DNA of 64,000 nt from DATMGU01 sp035555315 (GCA_035555315.1 DATMGU010000078.1:1-64000); one strand, 5' to 3'; positions 17,701 to 25,676 are shown, numbered from the stretch's first letter. A program made the numbers and translations. The notes: generated by a model not told the origin, from the letters alone.

Positions 17701-18015
17701 CCGCAGATTGCCGCTCAACAGCGCCAGCGGATCGAGCGCCAGTGACACGCGCTGGATACGCGCGAGGTCCGGCTGATTGGCTCCAGGCGGGATCGATGCC
17801 ACCGGATTGATGACGCGGACGCGTGTCAACACGACAGCCGGCCGGGGCAGAAGCCGCAGCTGGATATCGCCGTCGACGGCCATCCGCAGCCCGGCCCCGA
17901 TGCCGATCGGCTCAGCCGGCTTGAGGAAGTTCCAATCGATCAGCATCGGCGCCACGAGCAGACCGCCGATGCACAGCACCAGTACGACGAGGCCGCCGAT
18001 CAGAACGGCGCGCAT
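14707..18015 (-). CDS. AsmA family protein (inner-membrane anchored, translocase-like)
   Basis: 1102 aa. A single N-terminal transmembrane helix (residues 4-26, VLIGGLVVLVLCIGGLLVAP) is followed by a very long beta-rich region with AsmA features: IDWNFLKPA, the RLLPRPAVVLTRVRVINP segment, LALDPLALLSGNLRITRLTL, and a C-terminal AsmA-like domain (DIVTLREA to HLLSTVGEGHGAVTVDLPAY). Members such as AsmA/TamB/YhdP form bridges that move phospholipid to the outer membrane or affect its assembly. A short glycine/proline repeat (GGIPSPVAGGIPNPAEW) interrupts the beta pattern at about residue 795. It is a single-gene unit between convergent and divergent neighbours. Confidence 0.88.
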   Translation of the reverse strand: MRAVLIGGLVVLVLCIGGLLVAPMLIDWNFLKPAEPIGIGAGLRMAVDGDIQLRLLPRPAVVLTRVRVINPVASIPPGANQPDLARIQRVSLALDPLALLSGNLRITRLTLNEPVVELTVLADGRHNWPDLSSLIADQPGAGLRSADQQGGEVKLSIAGRRIGLSIPRATIRGGRILYRTLTATETADAIEATLGLGSLNGPFTLDGGARIDGRPMAVRATIGAASPGRPVPFQLTIEQPTAAARLVLNGEIAEQADGYGLSGKLTAVVGEVGRLLDGLGIKAPAALGQRLELAADLKATTRLVEFAGLSIDFGATHGTGRMTVDTVAGPAIDLALQVNRIDLDRWLAPPSGTIDQTTPGALPPLPPSLRVNLDLGAQIVSWRGALASQSRLNAVLDHGVIEVNQATSLLPGGADVMVAGRIGGLDSDPVFDGDVEAEADNLRAILDWLHVDTGTVSPDRLRKASLSSQIKVDRTTVEIAGLDLQLDGSRFRGAATVALRDRPAVGLRLTVDQVNLDAYLGAAGADRLTTLPVLPALDLNLDLTAGTMILRGEPIQAVHLAGALQDDIVTLREAKAGDVAGAAVTLAGTLARTQSGPPNVDGTIEVTGKELARLLRWIDPTRATVDTDAGAFRLAGHLVMAAGTGTALDADLAAIGGSAHLILHSDQAAEAWLGGTGRFDGRLTLRAPSATALAALIRPTYRLAGGELGPAALDLHATGDLTAGTGQVTLDDLSVAAGPQTLKGTATVTLGGVRPRVAANLTVGSIAIERFLRPHRVASAGPDYRVANAAGGIPSPVAGGIPNPAEWTTDPFDLAVLSAIDGTVHLVGGRVGYRRWGLDQPDISATLEDRRLTVGSLAGRVDDGPVEGTLTLDATGVPQAALNLTLKDVRLGALSAGSTSRAPLDGRLAGTIAVTATGASEADMVQTLSGMVNATAHDGVLYGLGLAAVIAQLTNLHGPQDLLGLPATLVAGDSTTPFSTIEATARIDKGIVRAEDLHLLSTVGEGHGAVTVDLPAYTVAGHMRVQPSAAPSLPPVDVAVEGSLDKPAFTVDARPFQTLLAVPGAVGRAIEGATPNLGRIVPSIPKPTRSFDDTLKSLLPGH

Positions 18016-18147
18016 GGGGTGCCTCCACCCAGTCTCACGCCGCCCTTTGCCGATCCGGCGCGGTGATCTAAGTTATTGGGGTTCCAGGTCGCGGGACCGG
18101 CCGAACGGCGATACGGCCGCCCCCGCGCAAAAGACGAAAGGTCCACC

Positions 18148-18321
18148 ATGGGCGAAATCGTTAACTTGAACAAATTTCGCAAGGCCCAGTCCAAACAGCG
18201 CGAAACCGCCACAGCCGACGAGAACCGCGTGCGCTTCGGCCAAAGCAAGGAAACCAAGGCCGACCTGCGCCGCACGATCGAAAAGGCCAAGGCGGACCTC
18301 GACGGAAAACAGGTGGACTGA
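18148..18321 (+). CDS. DUF4169 family small protein
   Basis: 57 aa, strongly charged: MGEIVNLNKFRKAQSKQ, then ADENRVRFGQSKETK and a helical lysine/arginine-rich end. The N-terminal IVNLxxxRK start and the ENRxRFGxxKxxK centre are the hallmarks of DUF4169, a family of unknown function common in alphaproteobacteria. GAAAGG precedes the ATG. The first residues resemble the C-terminal tail of SspB in this window (VVRLDTFRKK); see findings. It is divergent from the AsmA gene and convergent with the D-lactate dehydrogenase gene. Confidence 0.85.
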   Translation: MGEIVNLNKFRKAQSKQRETATADENRVRFGQSKETKADLRRTIEKAKADLDGKQVD

Positions 18322-18381
18322 CGGCTGGACCGAATGTGTGCCATGGGTGAGAGCGCGGGCGTCGGCAGGGCTCTAACCCGG

Positions 18382-19779
18382 TCAGATCGTGAAGATCTTA
18401 CCGGGATTCATCAGATTTTGAGGGTCCAGCGCGCGTTTGACGGCACGCATGACGTCGACCGCCTCGCCGTGTTCGGCTTCGACATAGGCCATCTTGCCAT
18501 AGCCGACGCCATGCTCGCCGGTGCAGGTACCGTCCATCCGCAAGGCCCGCTCGACCAAGCGCCTGTTCAGTTTCTCGGCCTCGGCGTATTCGGCGGGGTT
18601 GTTCGGATCGAGCACCAGGCACAGGTGGAAATTGCCGTCGCCGACATGGCCGACGATCGGCGACAGCAGCGACGTCGCATCGAGGTCGGTCTTGGTCTCG
18701 ACGATGCATTCGGCCAAGCGGGAGATCGGCACGCAGACATCCGTCGTCCAGCCGGCTGAACCGGGTCTCAACGCCAGGGCCGCGTAATAGGCGTTATGCC
18801 GGGCCGTCCACAGCTTGGCGCGTTCCTCGGGCGAGCTGGTCCATTTGAAGTCGGTCCCGCCGAATTCGGCGGCGAATTCCTGAACCATCGTCGCCTGCTC
18901 CTCGACGCCGCGTTCGGTGCCGTGGAATTCGAAGAACAGGGTCGGCGCCACGGTGTAGTCGAGCTTCGAATATTTGTTGCAAGCGTCCATCTGGACGTCG
19001 TCCATCAACTCGATCCGCGCCACCGGCACGCCCGACTGAATGGTCATGATCACCGTATTGACCGCATCGGCGATGCTGGGGAAGGCGCAGACCGCCGAGG
19101 AGGTCGCTTCGGGGATGCCGTAGAGCTTCAGGGTCACTTCGGTGATGATGCCGAGCGTGCCTTCCGATCCGACGAACAACCGGGTGAGGTCATAGCCGGC
19201 GGCGGATTTGCGCGCACGGCTGGAAGTCCGGATAATGCGCCCATCCGCGAGGACGACCTGCAGCGAGATGACGTTCTCGCGCATCGTGCCGTAGCGCACC
19301 GCATTGGTGCCGGAGGCGCGGGTCGCCGCCATGCCGCCGATCGAGGCATCGGCGCCGGGATCGATCGGAAAGAACAGACCCGTCGCCCGCAGATGTTCGT
19401 TCAACTGCTTACGGGTGACGCCCGGCTGCACGACCACGTCCAGATCCTCGACATGGACCTCCAGGACCTGGTTCATCTGGCTGACATCGATCGAGATGCC
19501 GCCGCGCCGCGCCGCGAGATGACCTTCGAGCGAGGTGCCGGTGCCGAATGGGATGACCGGGATGCCGTATTGCGCGCAGAGTGTGACGACCTCGGACACT
19601 TCCTCGGTCGATTGCGCGAAGAACACCGCGTCGGGCGCCTGCACCGGGTGATAGGATTCACCCCTGCCATGCTGCGTGAGGATGGCAGGAGCGGTCGACA
19701 GCCGGTTGTCGAACCGAGCCTTCAGCGTCGCCATCAACGCCTCGTTGGGCGGCACCCGTTCGAGCAGTTGAGCGACCAT
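18382..19779 (-). CDS. FAD-linked D-lactate dehydrogenase (cytochrome type)
   Basis: 465 aa. VAO/PCMH-type flavoprotein: the FAD-binding half includes YGIPVIPFGTGTSLEGHLA, VVQPGVTRKQLNEHL and GADASIGGMAATRASGTNAV; the C-terminal cap has WTTDVCVPISRLAECI, the HVGDGNFHLCLVLD metal/substrate motif and GTCTGEHGVGYGKM, ending in LDPQNLMNPGKIF. This order matches D-lactate dehydrogenase (cytochrome) and the closely related glycolate oxidase GlcD and D-2-hydroxyglutarate enzymes; no glcE/glcF genes are near, which favours the one-subunit lactate enzyme. GAGGGAG precedes the ATG, and a perfect dyad lies 28 bp upstream. Confidence 0.88.
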   Translation of the reverse strand: MVAQLLERVPPNEALMATLKARFDNRLSTAPAILTQHGRGESYHPVQAPDAVFFAQSTEEVSEVVTLCAQYGIPVIPFGTGTSLEGHLAARRGGISIDVSQMNQVLEVHVEDLDVVVQPGVTRKQLNEHLRATGLFFPIDPGADASIGGMAATRASGTNAVRYGTMRENVISLQVVLADGRIIRTSSRARKSAAGYDLTRLFVGSEGTLGIITEVTLKLYGIPEATSSAVCAFPSIADAVNTVIMTIQSGVPVARIELMDDVQMDACNKYSKLDYTVAPTLFFEFHGTERGVEEQATMVQEFAAEFGGTDFKWTSSPEERAKLWTARHNAYYAALALRPGSAGWTTDVCVPISRLAECIVETKTDLDATSLLSPIVGHVGDGNFHLCLVLDPNNPAEYAEAEKLNRRLVERALRMDGTCTGEHGVGYGKMAYVEAEHGEAVDVMRAVKRALDPQNLMNPGKIFTI

Positions 19780-19806
19780 CCTGGAACTCCCTCGAAATTT
19801 GCGACT

Positions 19807-19819
19807 TTACCGACGGTAA
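19807..19819. promoter_or_regulatory. Perfect dyad upstream of D-lactate dehydrogenase gene
   Basis: TTACCG-A-CGGTAA is a 13-bp perfect inverted repeat 28 bp upstream of the start codon of the D-lactate dehydrogenase gene, in the usual place for an operator. The cognate regulator is unknown and no regulator gene is adjacent. Confidence 0.4.
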
Positions 19820-20037
19820 TATGTCACGAAACATACGGCGGTGCGGCCATCGCCACAACCCTGGCCACCCATTCCAACGTACCGGTTCCGATTGACGCCT
19901 GGGCGCGGTTGTCGGTATCGGTGGGGTTCAGGAGCCCTCCCTTCCATGCCTATCCGATTTTCCCGCCCTCCCGTCCCTTCGGACGGACGCCTATTTTGCG
20001 ACCGGCCGCCGCCCGGCGGCCCCCATGAGTGCACGCC

Positions 20038-20820
20038 ATGAGCATCTGGTCGCGCATCCGCGACGGCGTTACCGAACTGAGCTGGGGCAACCTGTTCGGC
20101 CAGCCGGACGGCTCCACCGACACGCAGCTGCCCGAAACGATCGGGCGGGCCGGGGCGGCACGGCCGGCGGGCACCAAGGCGGTCGATTTCACCATCGCGG
20201 TGATCGCCCTAAGCGCCAAGATGGCGAAAGCCGACGGCGTCGTCAGTCCCGAGGAGATAACGGCGTTCCGCGAGGTTTTCCATGCCGCCCCCGAGGACAT
20301 GGCGAACGTCACCTATTTCTTCAATCTGGCGCGGCGCCATGCCAGCGGTGCCGAATCCTATGCGCGGCAGATCGTGCGCCTGCTCGACGGCAATAAAGCC
20401 GTGCTGGAGGATCTGCTGGGCGCGCTGTTCCACATCGCCATGGCGGATGGCAGGCTGGACCCAGCGGAAGATGAGTATCTGGCGCGGATCGCCCGGATTT
20501 TCGGTTTCGACGACGCGGCATACCGGCGCATGCGCGGCTGCCAGGTCAGCGGCATGGGCTGCAATGGCCTCGAGGGTGGCGGGACCGAAGCCGACGAGCC
20601 GTTCCTGGTGCTGGGCGTCCCCCCCTCGGCGAGCGACGCCGAGGTGAAGGCGCGGCATCGCGCGCTGGTTCGCGAGAACCATCCCGACGCCATGCTGGCA
20701 CGCGGCCTGCCCAGCGAATTCATCACGATCGGCAACCGCAAGCTTGCCCGGATCAACGCCGCGTACGACCAGATCCTGGCTTCCCGGCGCCGCGCCGCGC
20801 CGATCGAGGTCCCCGGCTGA
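20038..20820 (+). CDS. TerB/DjlA-like DnaJ domain co-chaperone
   Basis: 260 aa. The central region (about 50-170) is an all-helical TerB/DjlA-type domain with two acidic ADGxxxPxE loops (KADGVVSPEEITAFREVF and MADGRLDPAEDEYLARIA). The C-terminal J domain (about 192-257) contains the HPD triad at 215-217 (RENHPDAML), which stimulates DnaK ATPase. There is no transmembrane segment, unlike enterobacterial DjlA. The next gene (uup) begins on the last base of this stop codon, so the two are tightly linked. The start ATG is one of two close ones; the one at 20029 would add three residues. Confidence 0.87.
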   Translation: MSIWSRIRDGVTELSWGNLFGQPDGSTDTQLPETIGRAGAARPAGTKAVDFTIAVIALSAKMAKADGVVSPEEITAFREVFHAAPEDMANVTYFFNLARRHASGAESYARQIVRLLDGNKAVLEDLLGALFHIAMADGRLDPAEDEYLARIARIFGFDDAAYRRMRGCQVSGMGCNGLEGGGTEADEPFLVLGVPPSASDAEVKARHRALVRENHPDAMLARGLPSEFITIGNRKLARINAAYDQILASRRRAAPIEVPG

Positions 20821-22664
20821 TGGCCGTGTCACCCCCGTTGCTGGCGCTGCGCGACGCCGAGATCACCTTCGGCGGCCGCCCGACCTTCACCGAGGCAAGC
20901 GTGCCGGTCGTCAGGGGCGAGCGCACCTGCCTGGTCGGCCGCAACGGCAGCGGCAAATCGACTCTGTTGAAGGCCCTGGCGGGATTGATCGAGCTGGATC
21001 ACGGCGAACGCTTCGTCCAGCCCGGAACCCATGTCGCCTATATGCCGCAGGATCCGGTGTTCGATCCCAAGATGACCATCGCCGAGTATGTCGCGACCGG
21101 TTTGGCCTTTCATGCCGGCCTCGGCCATGCGGGCGACGCCGAACCGACCCATCGGGTGGATGCCGCCCTGGCCGAGGTCGGCATGGCGGGCGATCGGCTC
21201 TTGGCCAATCTCTCGGGTGGCGAAGGCCGCCGGGTCTCGCTCGCCCAAGTGCTGGTCGGCGATCCCGACGTCCTGCTGCTGGACGAGCCGACCAACCACC
21301 TGGACATCCCGGCGATCGAATGGCTGGAGGCCCGGCTGGCGACGTTCCGCGGCGCGCTCCTCATGATCAGCCATGACCGAGCGTTCCTGACCCGGCTGTC
21401 GCGCCGCACGCTGTGGCTGGATCGCGGCCGGCTGCGCGCGACGGACAAGGGCTTTTCGGCGTTCGACGACTGGGCGGAGGGCATCCTCGCCGCGGAGGCG
21501 GCCGAAGGCGCCCGGCTCGACAAAAAGATCCAGACCGAAACCCAGTGGTCGCGCCAAGGCATCTCCGCCCGGCGTACCCGCAACCAGGGACGGCTGCGGT
21601 CCTTGGCGAAGCTGCGCCAGGAGCGCGCGCAACGGGTTGGACTGCGCCAGGCGCGGCTCGGCACGGCGATGACCGAGGGCAGCGGCCAATTGGTCGTCGA
21701 GGCCGAGCATGTCACCAAGCGGTTCGCCAGCATCGCCGGCGCCGATCGGACGGTGATCGAGGATTTCTCGACCCGGGTGCTGCGCGGCGACCGGATCGGC
21801 ATCATCGGCCCGAACGGCGCCGGCAAATCGACACTGCTCAAGCTGCTGATCGGCGAGTTGCAACCGGATGGCGGCAAGATTCGGCTGGGTTCGGGACTGC
21901 AGCCGGCGATCCTCGACCAGCGACGCGCCCGGCTCGATCCCGATGCCACACCCTGGACGACCCTGACCGGCGGCAAGGGCGACACCGTCTTCGTCCATGG
22001 CCAGCCCCGCCACGTGGTGTCGTATCTGCGCGATTTCCTGTTCGAGGACCGGCAGATGCAGGCGCAGATCAAGGGCCTGTCCGGCGGCGAGCGCAACCGG
22101 CTGCTGCTGGCCAAGGTGCTGGCCGAGCCATCCAATCTGCTGGTGCTCGACGAGCCGACCAACGATCTCGACATGGAGACGCTGGAACTCCTGGAAGAGC
22201 TGCTGGCCGATTATAAGGGCACCTTGTTCCTGGTCAGCCACGACCGGGATTTCCTGGACCGCCTGGTCACCAGCACCATCGCAGTCGAGGGCGATGGCCG
22301 GATCGACGAATATGTCGGCGGCTATACGGATTACGTGCGCCAGCGGCCGCCGCGCGAGCTGCCCGGCACATCGGTGGGCAAGCCGGCGGGTAAAGCAGCA
22401 CCTCGTGCCGCGCGTGCCGCGTCCGGCAAGCTCGGCTTCAAGGAGCAGCACGAGCTCGATACGCTGCCGCGCCGGATCGCGGCATTGGAGACCGAGCGGG
22501 CCGAACTGGGACGCCGGCTCGACGATCCATCGCTTTACGCCCGCGATCGGCCGGCGTTCGAGGCCGCGAGCAGCCGCCTCGACACGCTCGCCGCCGAACT
22601 TGCCGCGGTCGAGGATCGGTGGCTGGAACTCGAAGCGAAACGAGAAGATTTGGCCGCGTCTTGA
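20820..22664 (+). CDS. uup: ABC-F family ATPase, Uup type
   Basis: 614 aa. Two ATP-binding cassettes without membrane segments: Walker A at residues 40-48 (GRNGSGKST) and from 330 (GPNGAGKST), signature LSGGE twice, and two LLLDEPTNHLD / LVLDEPTNDLD Walker B motifs. The linker WSRQGISARRTRNQGRLRSL and the C-terminal coiled coil (HELDTLPRRIAALETERAEL) are typical of Uup, which acts on ribosomes and on branched DNA/transposon excision. The start ATG shares one base with the stop of the J-protein gene. A 20-bp imperfect direct repeat covers its stop codon. Confidence 0.94.
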   Translation: MAVSPPLLALRDAEITFGGRPTFTEASVPVVRGERTCLVGRNGSGKSTLLKALAGLIELDHGERFVQPGTHVAYMPQDPVFDPKMTIAEYVATGLAFHAGLGHAGDAEPTHRVDAALAEVGMAGDRLLANLSGGEGRRVSLAQVLVGDPDVLLLDEPTNHLDIPAIEWLEARLATFRGALLMISHDRAFLTRLSRRTLWLDRGRLRATDKGFSAFDDWAEGILAAEAAEGARLDKKIQTETQWSRQGISARRTRNQGRLRSLAKLRQERAQRVGLRQARLGTAMTEGSGQLVVEAEHVTKRFASIAGADRTVIEDFSTRVLRGDRIGIIGPNGAGKSTLLKLLIGELQPDGGKIRLGSGLQPAILDQRRARLDPDATPWTTLTGGKGDTVFVHGQPRHVVSYLRDFLFEDRQMQAQIKGLSGGERNRLLLAKVLAEPSNLLVLDEPTNDLDMETLELLEELLADYKGTLFLVSHDRDFLDRLVTSTIAVEGDGRIDEYVGGYTDYVRQRPPRELPGTSVGKPAGKAAPRAARAASGKLGFKEQHELDTLPRRIAALETERAELGRRLDDPSLYARDRPAFEAASSRLDTLAAELAAVEDRWLELEAKREDLAAS

Positions 22665-22700
22665 CCGCTTTAGATCCATCTTGACTGCTTTAGATACCGC
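22661..22700 (+). repeat. 20-bp imperfect direct repeat at the uup/eamA junction
   Basis: Two adjacent copies begin TTGACCGCTTTAGAT (22661) and TTGACTGCTTTAGAT (22681), 14 of 15 bases identical. The first contains the uup stop codon; the second provides the TTG start of the transporter gene in a different frame, since 20 is not a multiple of three. Confidence 0.8.
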
Positions 22701-23556
22701 GACGGCGGTCCTGATCATGCTGATCTGGGGCATCAATTTCGCGATCGCCAAGATCGGCCTCACCGAGTTGCCGCCGATCTTGCTGGTCGCGTTCCGGTTC
22801 TCGCTGGTCGCGGCTTTGCTGTGCCCGTTCTATCGACTGCCGTGGCGGGCGATACCCGGCGTCATCGGCCTCGCGATCACCCTGGGCGGCATCCATTTCA
22901 GCCTGATGTTCAGCGGCGTCGCCCGGCTGGACGCCGCGACCTCGGCGATCCTCAACCAATCCCAGGTGGTGTTCGCGGCGATCCTGGCCGCGACCCTCTA
23001 TAACGACCGAATGGGCTGGCGGCGGCTGTTGGGCCTCGGCATGGCGCTGCTCGGCCTGGTGCTGGTGGTTGGCACGCCCGCGATTCGCCCGGACATGCTG
23101 GGCGTCATCCTGGTCCTGCTCGCTTCGTTGGTCTGGGCCATCGCCAATATCCAGATCAAGCGGATCGGCCCGATCAATGGTCTGGCGTTGAGCGGCTGGA
23201 TGGCCTTTTTCGCGGCCCCCGAACTCTTCGTCGTCTCATACTTCACCGAGCACACGCGACCGACTGAGATCGTGGATATCGGTTGGCGCAGCGGCGGGAC
23301 GATCGTCTACATGGCGGTGTTCGTCAGCATCATCAGCTATACCCTGTGGTATCCGCTGATGCGGAAATACTCGGTCAACCAGATCATGCCGTTCACCTTG
23401 CTGGTGCCGGTGTTCGGCGTGCTGGGCGGGGTACTGCTGTTGGGCGATTCGATCCACGTCAACACCCTGCTGGGCGGGATCGCCACGATCATCGGCGTCG
23501 GCATCATCGTGGTCCGTCGGCCGCAATTGGCCGAACCGAAACCCGATAGGCTCTAA
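22681..23556 (+). CDS. EamA/DMT family transporter
   Basis: 291 aa with about ten hydrophobic helices arranged as two EamA repeats: the first opens ATAVLIMLIWGINFAIAKIG, the second from ILVLLASLVWAIANIQIKRI. Drug/metabolite transporter family members export amino acids or other small metabolites; the substrate is unknown. The chosen start is TTG at 22681, which gives the usual short N-terminus before helix 1; an ATG at 22717 would cut into that helix. It follows uup by 16 nt and precedes the amidase gene by 3 nt, in the same probable operon. Confidence 0.85.
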   Translation: MTALDTATAVLIMLIWGINFAIAKIGLTELPPILLVAFRFSLVAALLCPFYRLPWRAIPGVIGLAITLGGIHFSLMFSGVARLDAATSAILNQSQVVFAAILAATLYNDRMGWRRLLGLGMALLGLVLVVGTPAIRPDMLGVILVLLASLVWAIANIQIKRIGPINGLALSGWMAFFAAPELFVVSYFTEHTRPTEIVDIGWRSGGTIVYMAVFVSIISYTLWYPLMRKYSVNQIMPFTLLVPVFGVLGGVLLLGDSIHVNTLLGGIATIIGVGIIVVRRPQLAEPKPDRL

Positions 23557-23559
23557 GCC

Positions 23560-24303
23560 ATGACCGATCCGCTTTCGGTGATCGACCATCCCTCCCCCAA
23601 TCACGGGCTGCGACGCGGCGGTGGTCCGATCGATCTGCTGATCCTGCATTATACCGGGATGCTGACCGGTGCCGCCGCCCTCGCCCGGCTCTGCGATCCG
23701 GCGGCCGAGGTCAGCGCCCATTACCTGATCGAGGAGGATGGCCGGATCTTTCGCCTGGTGGCCGAGGCGGAGCGGGCCTGGCATGCCGGTGCCGGCGGCT
23801 GGCGCGACATCACCGACATCAACAGCCGCTCGATCGGCATCGAGTTGGTCAATCCCGGGCACGAGCATGGCTATCGCGGCTTTCCGCCGGCGCAGATGGC
23901 GGCGCTGATCCGGCTGGCGCGCGGCATCATCGCGCGCCAGCCGATCGCTCCCATGGGCGTGCTCGGACATTCCGACGTCGCCCCCGCGCGCAAACAAGAT
24001 CCGGGCGAGTTGTTCGACTGGCCGGGCCTGGCCGCCGCCGGCATCGGCTTCTGGCCGGATTTCGACGCGCCGACCACCCCACCCGATCTCGACGCGGCCG
24101 ACGCGCTACGCCGGATCGGCTACGTCCTGCCGTCGAACGGCATCTCCGCGACGGGGCCGGATATGGTGGTCACGGCGTTCCAGCGCCGGTTCCGCCCGGC
24201 ATTGTTCGACGGGCTGATCGATGCCGAGACGCTGCGCCGCCTGTGCATCGTGGCTCAGTATGGGATGCAGCATGGTTGTAGTACGGCACCCGGAACCCTA
24301 TAA
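23560..24303 (+). CDS. N-acetylmuramoyl-L-alanine amidase (Amidase_2, AmiD-like)
   Basis: 247 aa. The catalytic domain (about 1-165) has the zinc ligand His30 (LILHYTGM), SAHYLIEEDG, the conserved AWHAGAGGWRD and IGIELVNPGHEHGYRGF segments, and LGHSDVAPARKQDPG supplying the second His and Asp ligands. A peptidoglycan-binding domain follows (about 175-240, ADALRRIGYVL and VVTAFQRRFRP). It cleaves the amide between N-acetylmuramate and L-alanine in wall turnover. No signal peptide or lipobox is visible, so it may act on cytoplasmic anhydromuropeptides or use another route. rnpB begins about 8 nt after its stop codon. Confidence 0.9.
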   Translation: MTDPLSVIDHPSPNHGLRRGGGPIDLLILHYTGMLTGAAALARLCDPAAEVSAHYLIEEDGRIFRLVAEAERAWHAGAGGWRDITDINSRSIGIELVNPGHEHGYRGFPPAQMAALIRLARGIIARQPIAPMGVLGHSDVAPARKQDPGELFDWPGLAAAGIGFWPDFDAPTTPPDLDAADALRRIGYVLPSNGISATGPDMVVTAFQRRFRPALFDGLIDAETLRRLCIVAQYGMQHGCSTAPGTL

Positions 24304-24310
24304 CGCCGCG

Positions 24311-24745
<435 letters not shown>

Positions 24746-24808
24746 TTTTATATTACCGCTTGTTCGATCGACCGTGCATCGGGTGCCGGCAGATCTTGTC
24801 TTAGCCCG

Positions 24809-24823
24809 TTAACTCCCCATTAA
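24809..24823. promoter_or_regulatory. CtrA-type binding site upstream of mraZ
   Basis: Exact match to the full CtrA consensus: TTAA at 24809-24812, seven bases, TTAA at 24820-24823. CtrA is the cell-cycle master regulator of alphaproteobacteria. The site lies 344 bp before mraZ, between the rnpB terminator and the division genes. Occupancy is inferred from the match alone. Confidence 0.55.
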
Positions 24824-25035
24824 CCATAGATACGGTCAAAACCCGTCGTTTCAAATAAGAACATAAGAAGAACGATCGCTTTGTCGTCCAATCTCAAGAA
24901 GTCCACGCCGCCGAGGCCGGCGAACCGGGTGCGATGATTGGGGCGGGTGGCATCGCGGCGGAAACGGAGGGGTTCAAGCCGGGTGAATAACCAAGGTTTG
25001 GGGTATTTTGACTGAGGTTATACTTCTCAGAACCA

Positions 25036-25064
25036 TTGACGCCCATTTTTTCCCATGTTATCCC
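25036..25064 (+). promoter_or_regulatory. Possible dcw promoter overlapping the MraZ boxes
   Basis: TTGACG at 25036-25041 and a weak TATCCC at 25059-25064 with 17-bp spacing. Alternatives are TTGACT at 25014 or the AT-rich stretch near 24830. If used, MraZ bound at its boxes would cover this promoter, which is the known autorepression logic. Confidence 0.3.
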
Positions 25065-25075
25065 ATCTCATCCCA
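25041..25075 (-). promoter_or_regulatory. MraZ-box operator: four 10-bp-phased TGGGN repeats
   Basis: On the minus strand TGGGA occurs three times (TCCCA at 25051-25055, 25061-25065 and 25071-25075 on the plus strand) and TGGGC once (25041-25045), each separated by exactly 5 nt. Direct TGGGN repeats with 5-nt spacing are the established target of MraZ, the dcw repressor encoded just downstream. Here the repeats point away from the genes. Confidence 0.85.
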
Positions 25076-25166
25076 AAGCGGAGGGAGTTGGCTAAGGCGG
25101 GGGTGCAGGAGCCGACTTCCGGGGCGAGAGGCCCTGGACCGTGGTTGGGATGCTTGGGGGACCACC

Positions 25167-25676
25167 GTGGCGCTGTTCTTGTCCACAATCGTGAACAAGG
25201 TTGATCGGAAGGGGCGGGTCTCGGTACCCGCCCCTTTCCGCTCGGCGCTGGCGGGGCAAAGCTTCAACGGCATCGTTGCTTTCCGGTCGTTCAAGCTCGA
25301 CGCCATCGAATGCCGCGACATGGCGACGATGGAAGAGATGGCGGCGCGGCTCGATACGCTCGAGCAATTCTCCGAAGACTACGACAGCCTGGCAACGTTG
25401 TTCGCCGATTCCCAGCAGCTGGGTTTCGACGGCGAAGGGCGTATCATGCTGTCGCAGGACCTGATCGCCCATGCCGGCATCGGCGAATCCGCGGCTTTCG
25501 TGGGCCTGGGCAGCACTTTCCAGATCTGGGAACCCGTCGCCTTCGAGCGGCACAAGCAGGCGCAGCGCGAACGTGCCCGGCGCACCGGCATGACCTTGCC
25601 GCCGCGCCGCGCGGGACTCGGATCCGGCCCGGCCGCGTCCGGGACAACCGGCGGTAGCCCGGCGGTGACGCCATGA
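25167..25676 (+). CDS. mraZ: Transcriptional regulator / division-cluster repressor MraZ
   Basis: 169 aa from GTG at 25167. It opens with the family start VALFLSTIVNKVDRKGRVSV; the two AbrB-like DxxxR motifs are DRKGR (13-17) and DGEGR in the second half (LGFDGEGRIMLSQDL), so both DNA-binding halves are intact. MraZ forms rings that bind TGGGN repeats and repress the dcw operon. A C-terminal tail of ~25 residues after RRTGMTLPPRR is glycine/proline-rich. The start is fixed by GGGGG six bases upstream and by homology; a frame extending to 25008 runs through the operator and is rejected. The stop overlaps rsmH by 4 nt. Confidence 0.95.
   Translation: MALFLSTIVNKVDRKGRVSVPAPFRSALAGQSFNGIVAFRSFKLDAIECRDMATMEEMAARLDTLEQFSEDYDSLATLFADSQQLGFDGEGRIMLSQDLIAHAGIGESAAFVGLGSTFQIWEPVAFERHKQAQRERARRTGMTLPPRRAGLGSGPAASGTTGGSPAVTP

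Larger units (their letters stand above)
24746..25166 (+). other. 421-bp leader region of the dcw cluster
   Basis: No gene was recognised here. It holds a CtrA-type site (24809-24823), an AT-rich stretch to about 24880 that suits a promoter, a GC-rich part (24900-24985), then a second AT-rich block with TTGACT, TTATAC and TTGACG hexamers (25014-25041) and the MraZ boxes (25041-25075). A ribosome site GGGGG at 25156-25160 serves the GTG start of mraZ. Confidence 0.7.

Noticed and set aside
25008..25166. N-terminal extension of MraZ
   Set aside because: It would translate the MraZ boxes; homology and ribosome site place the start at GTG 25167.
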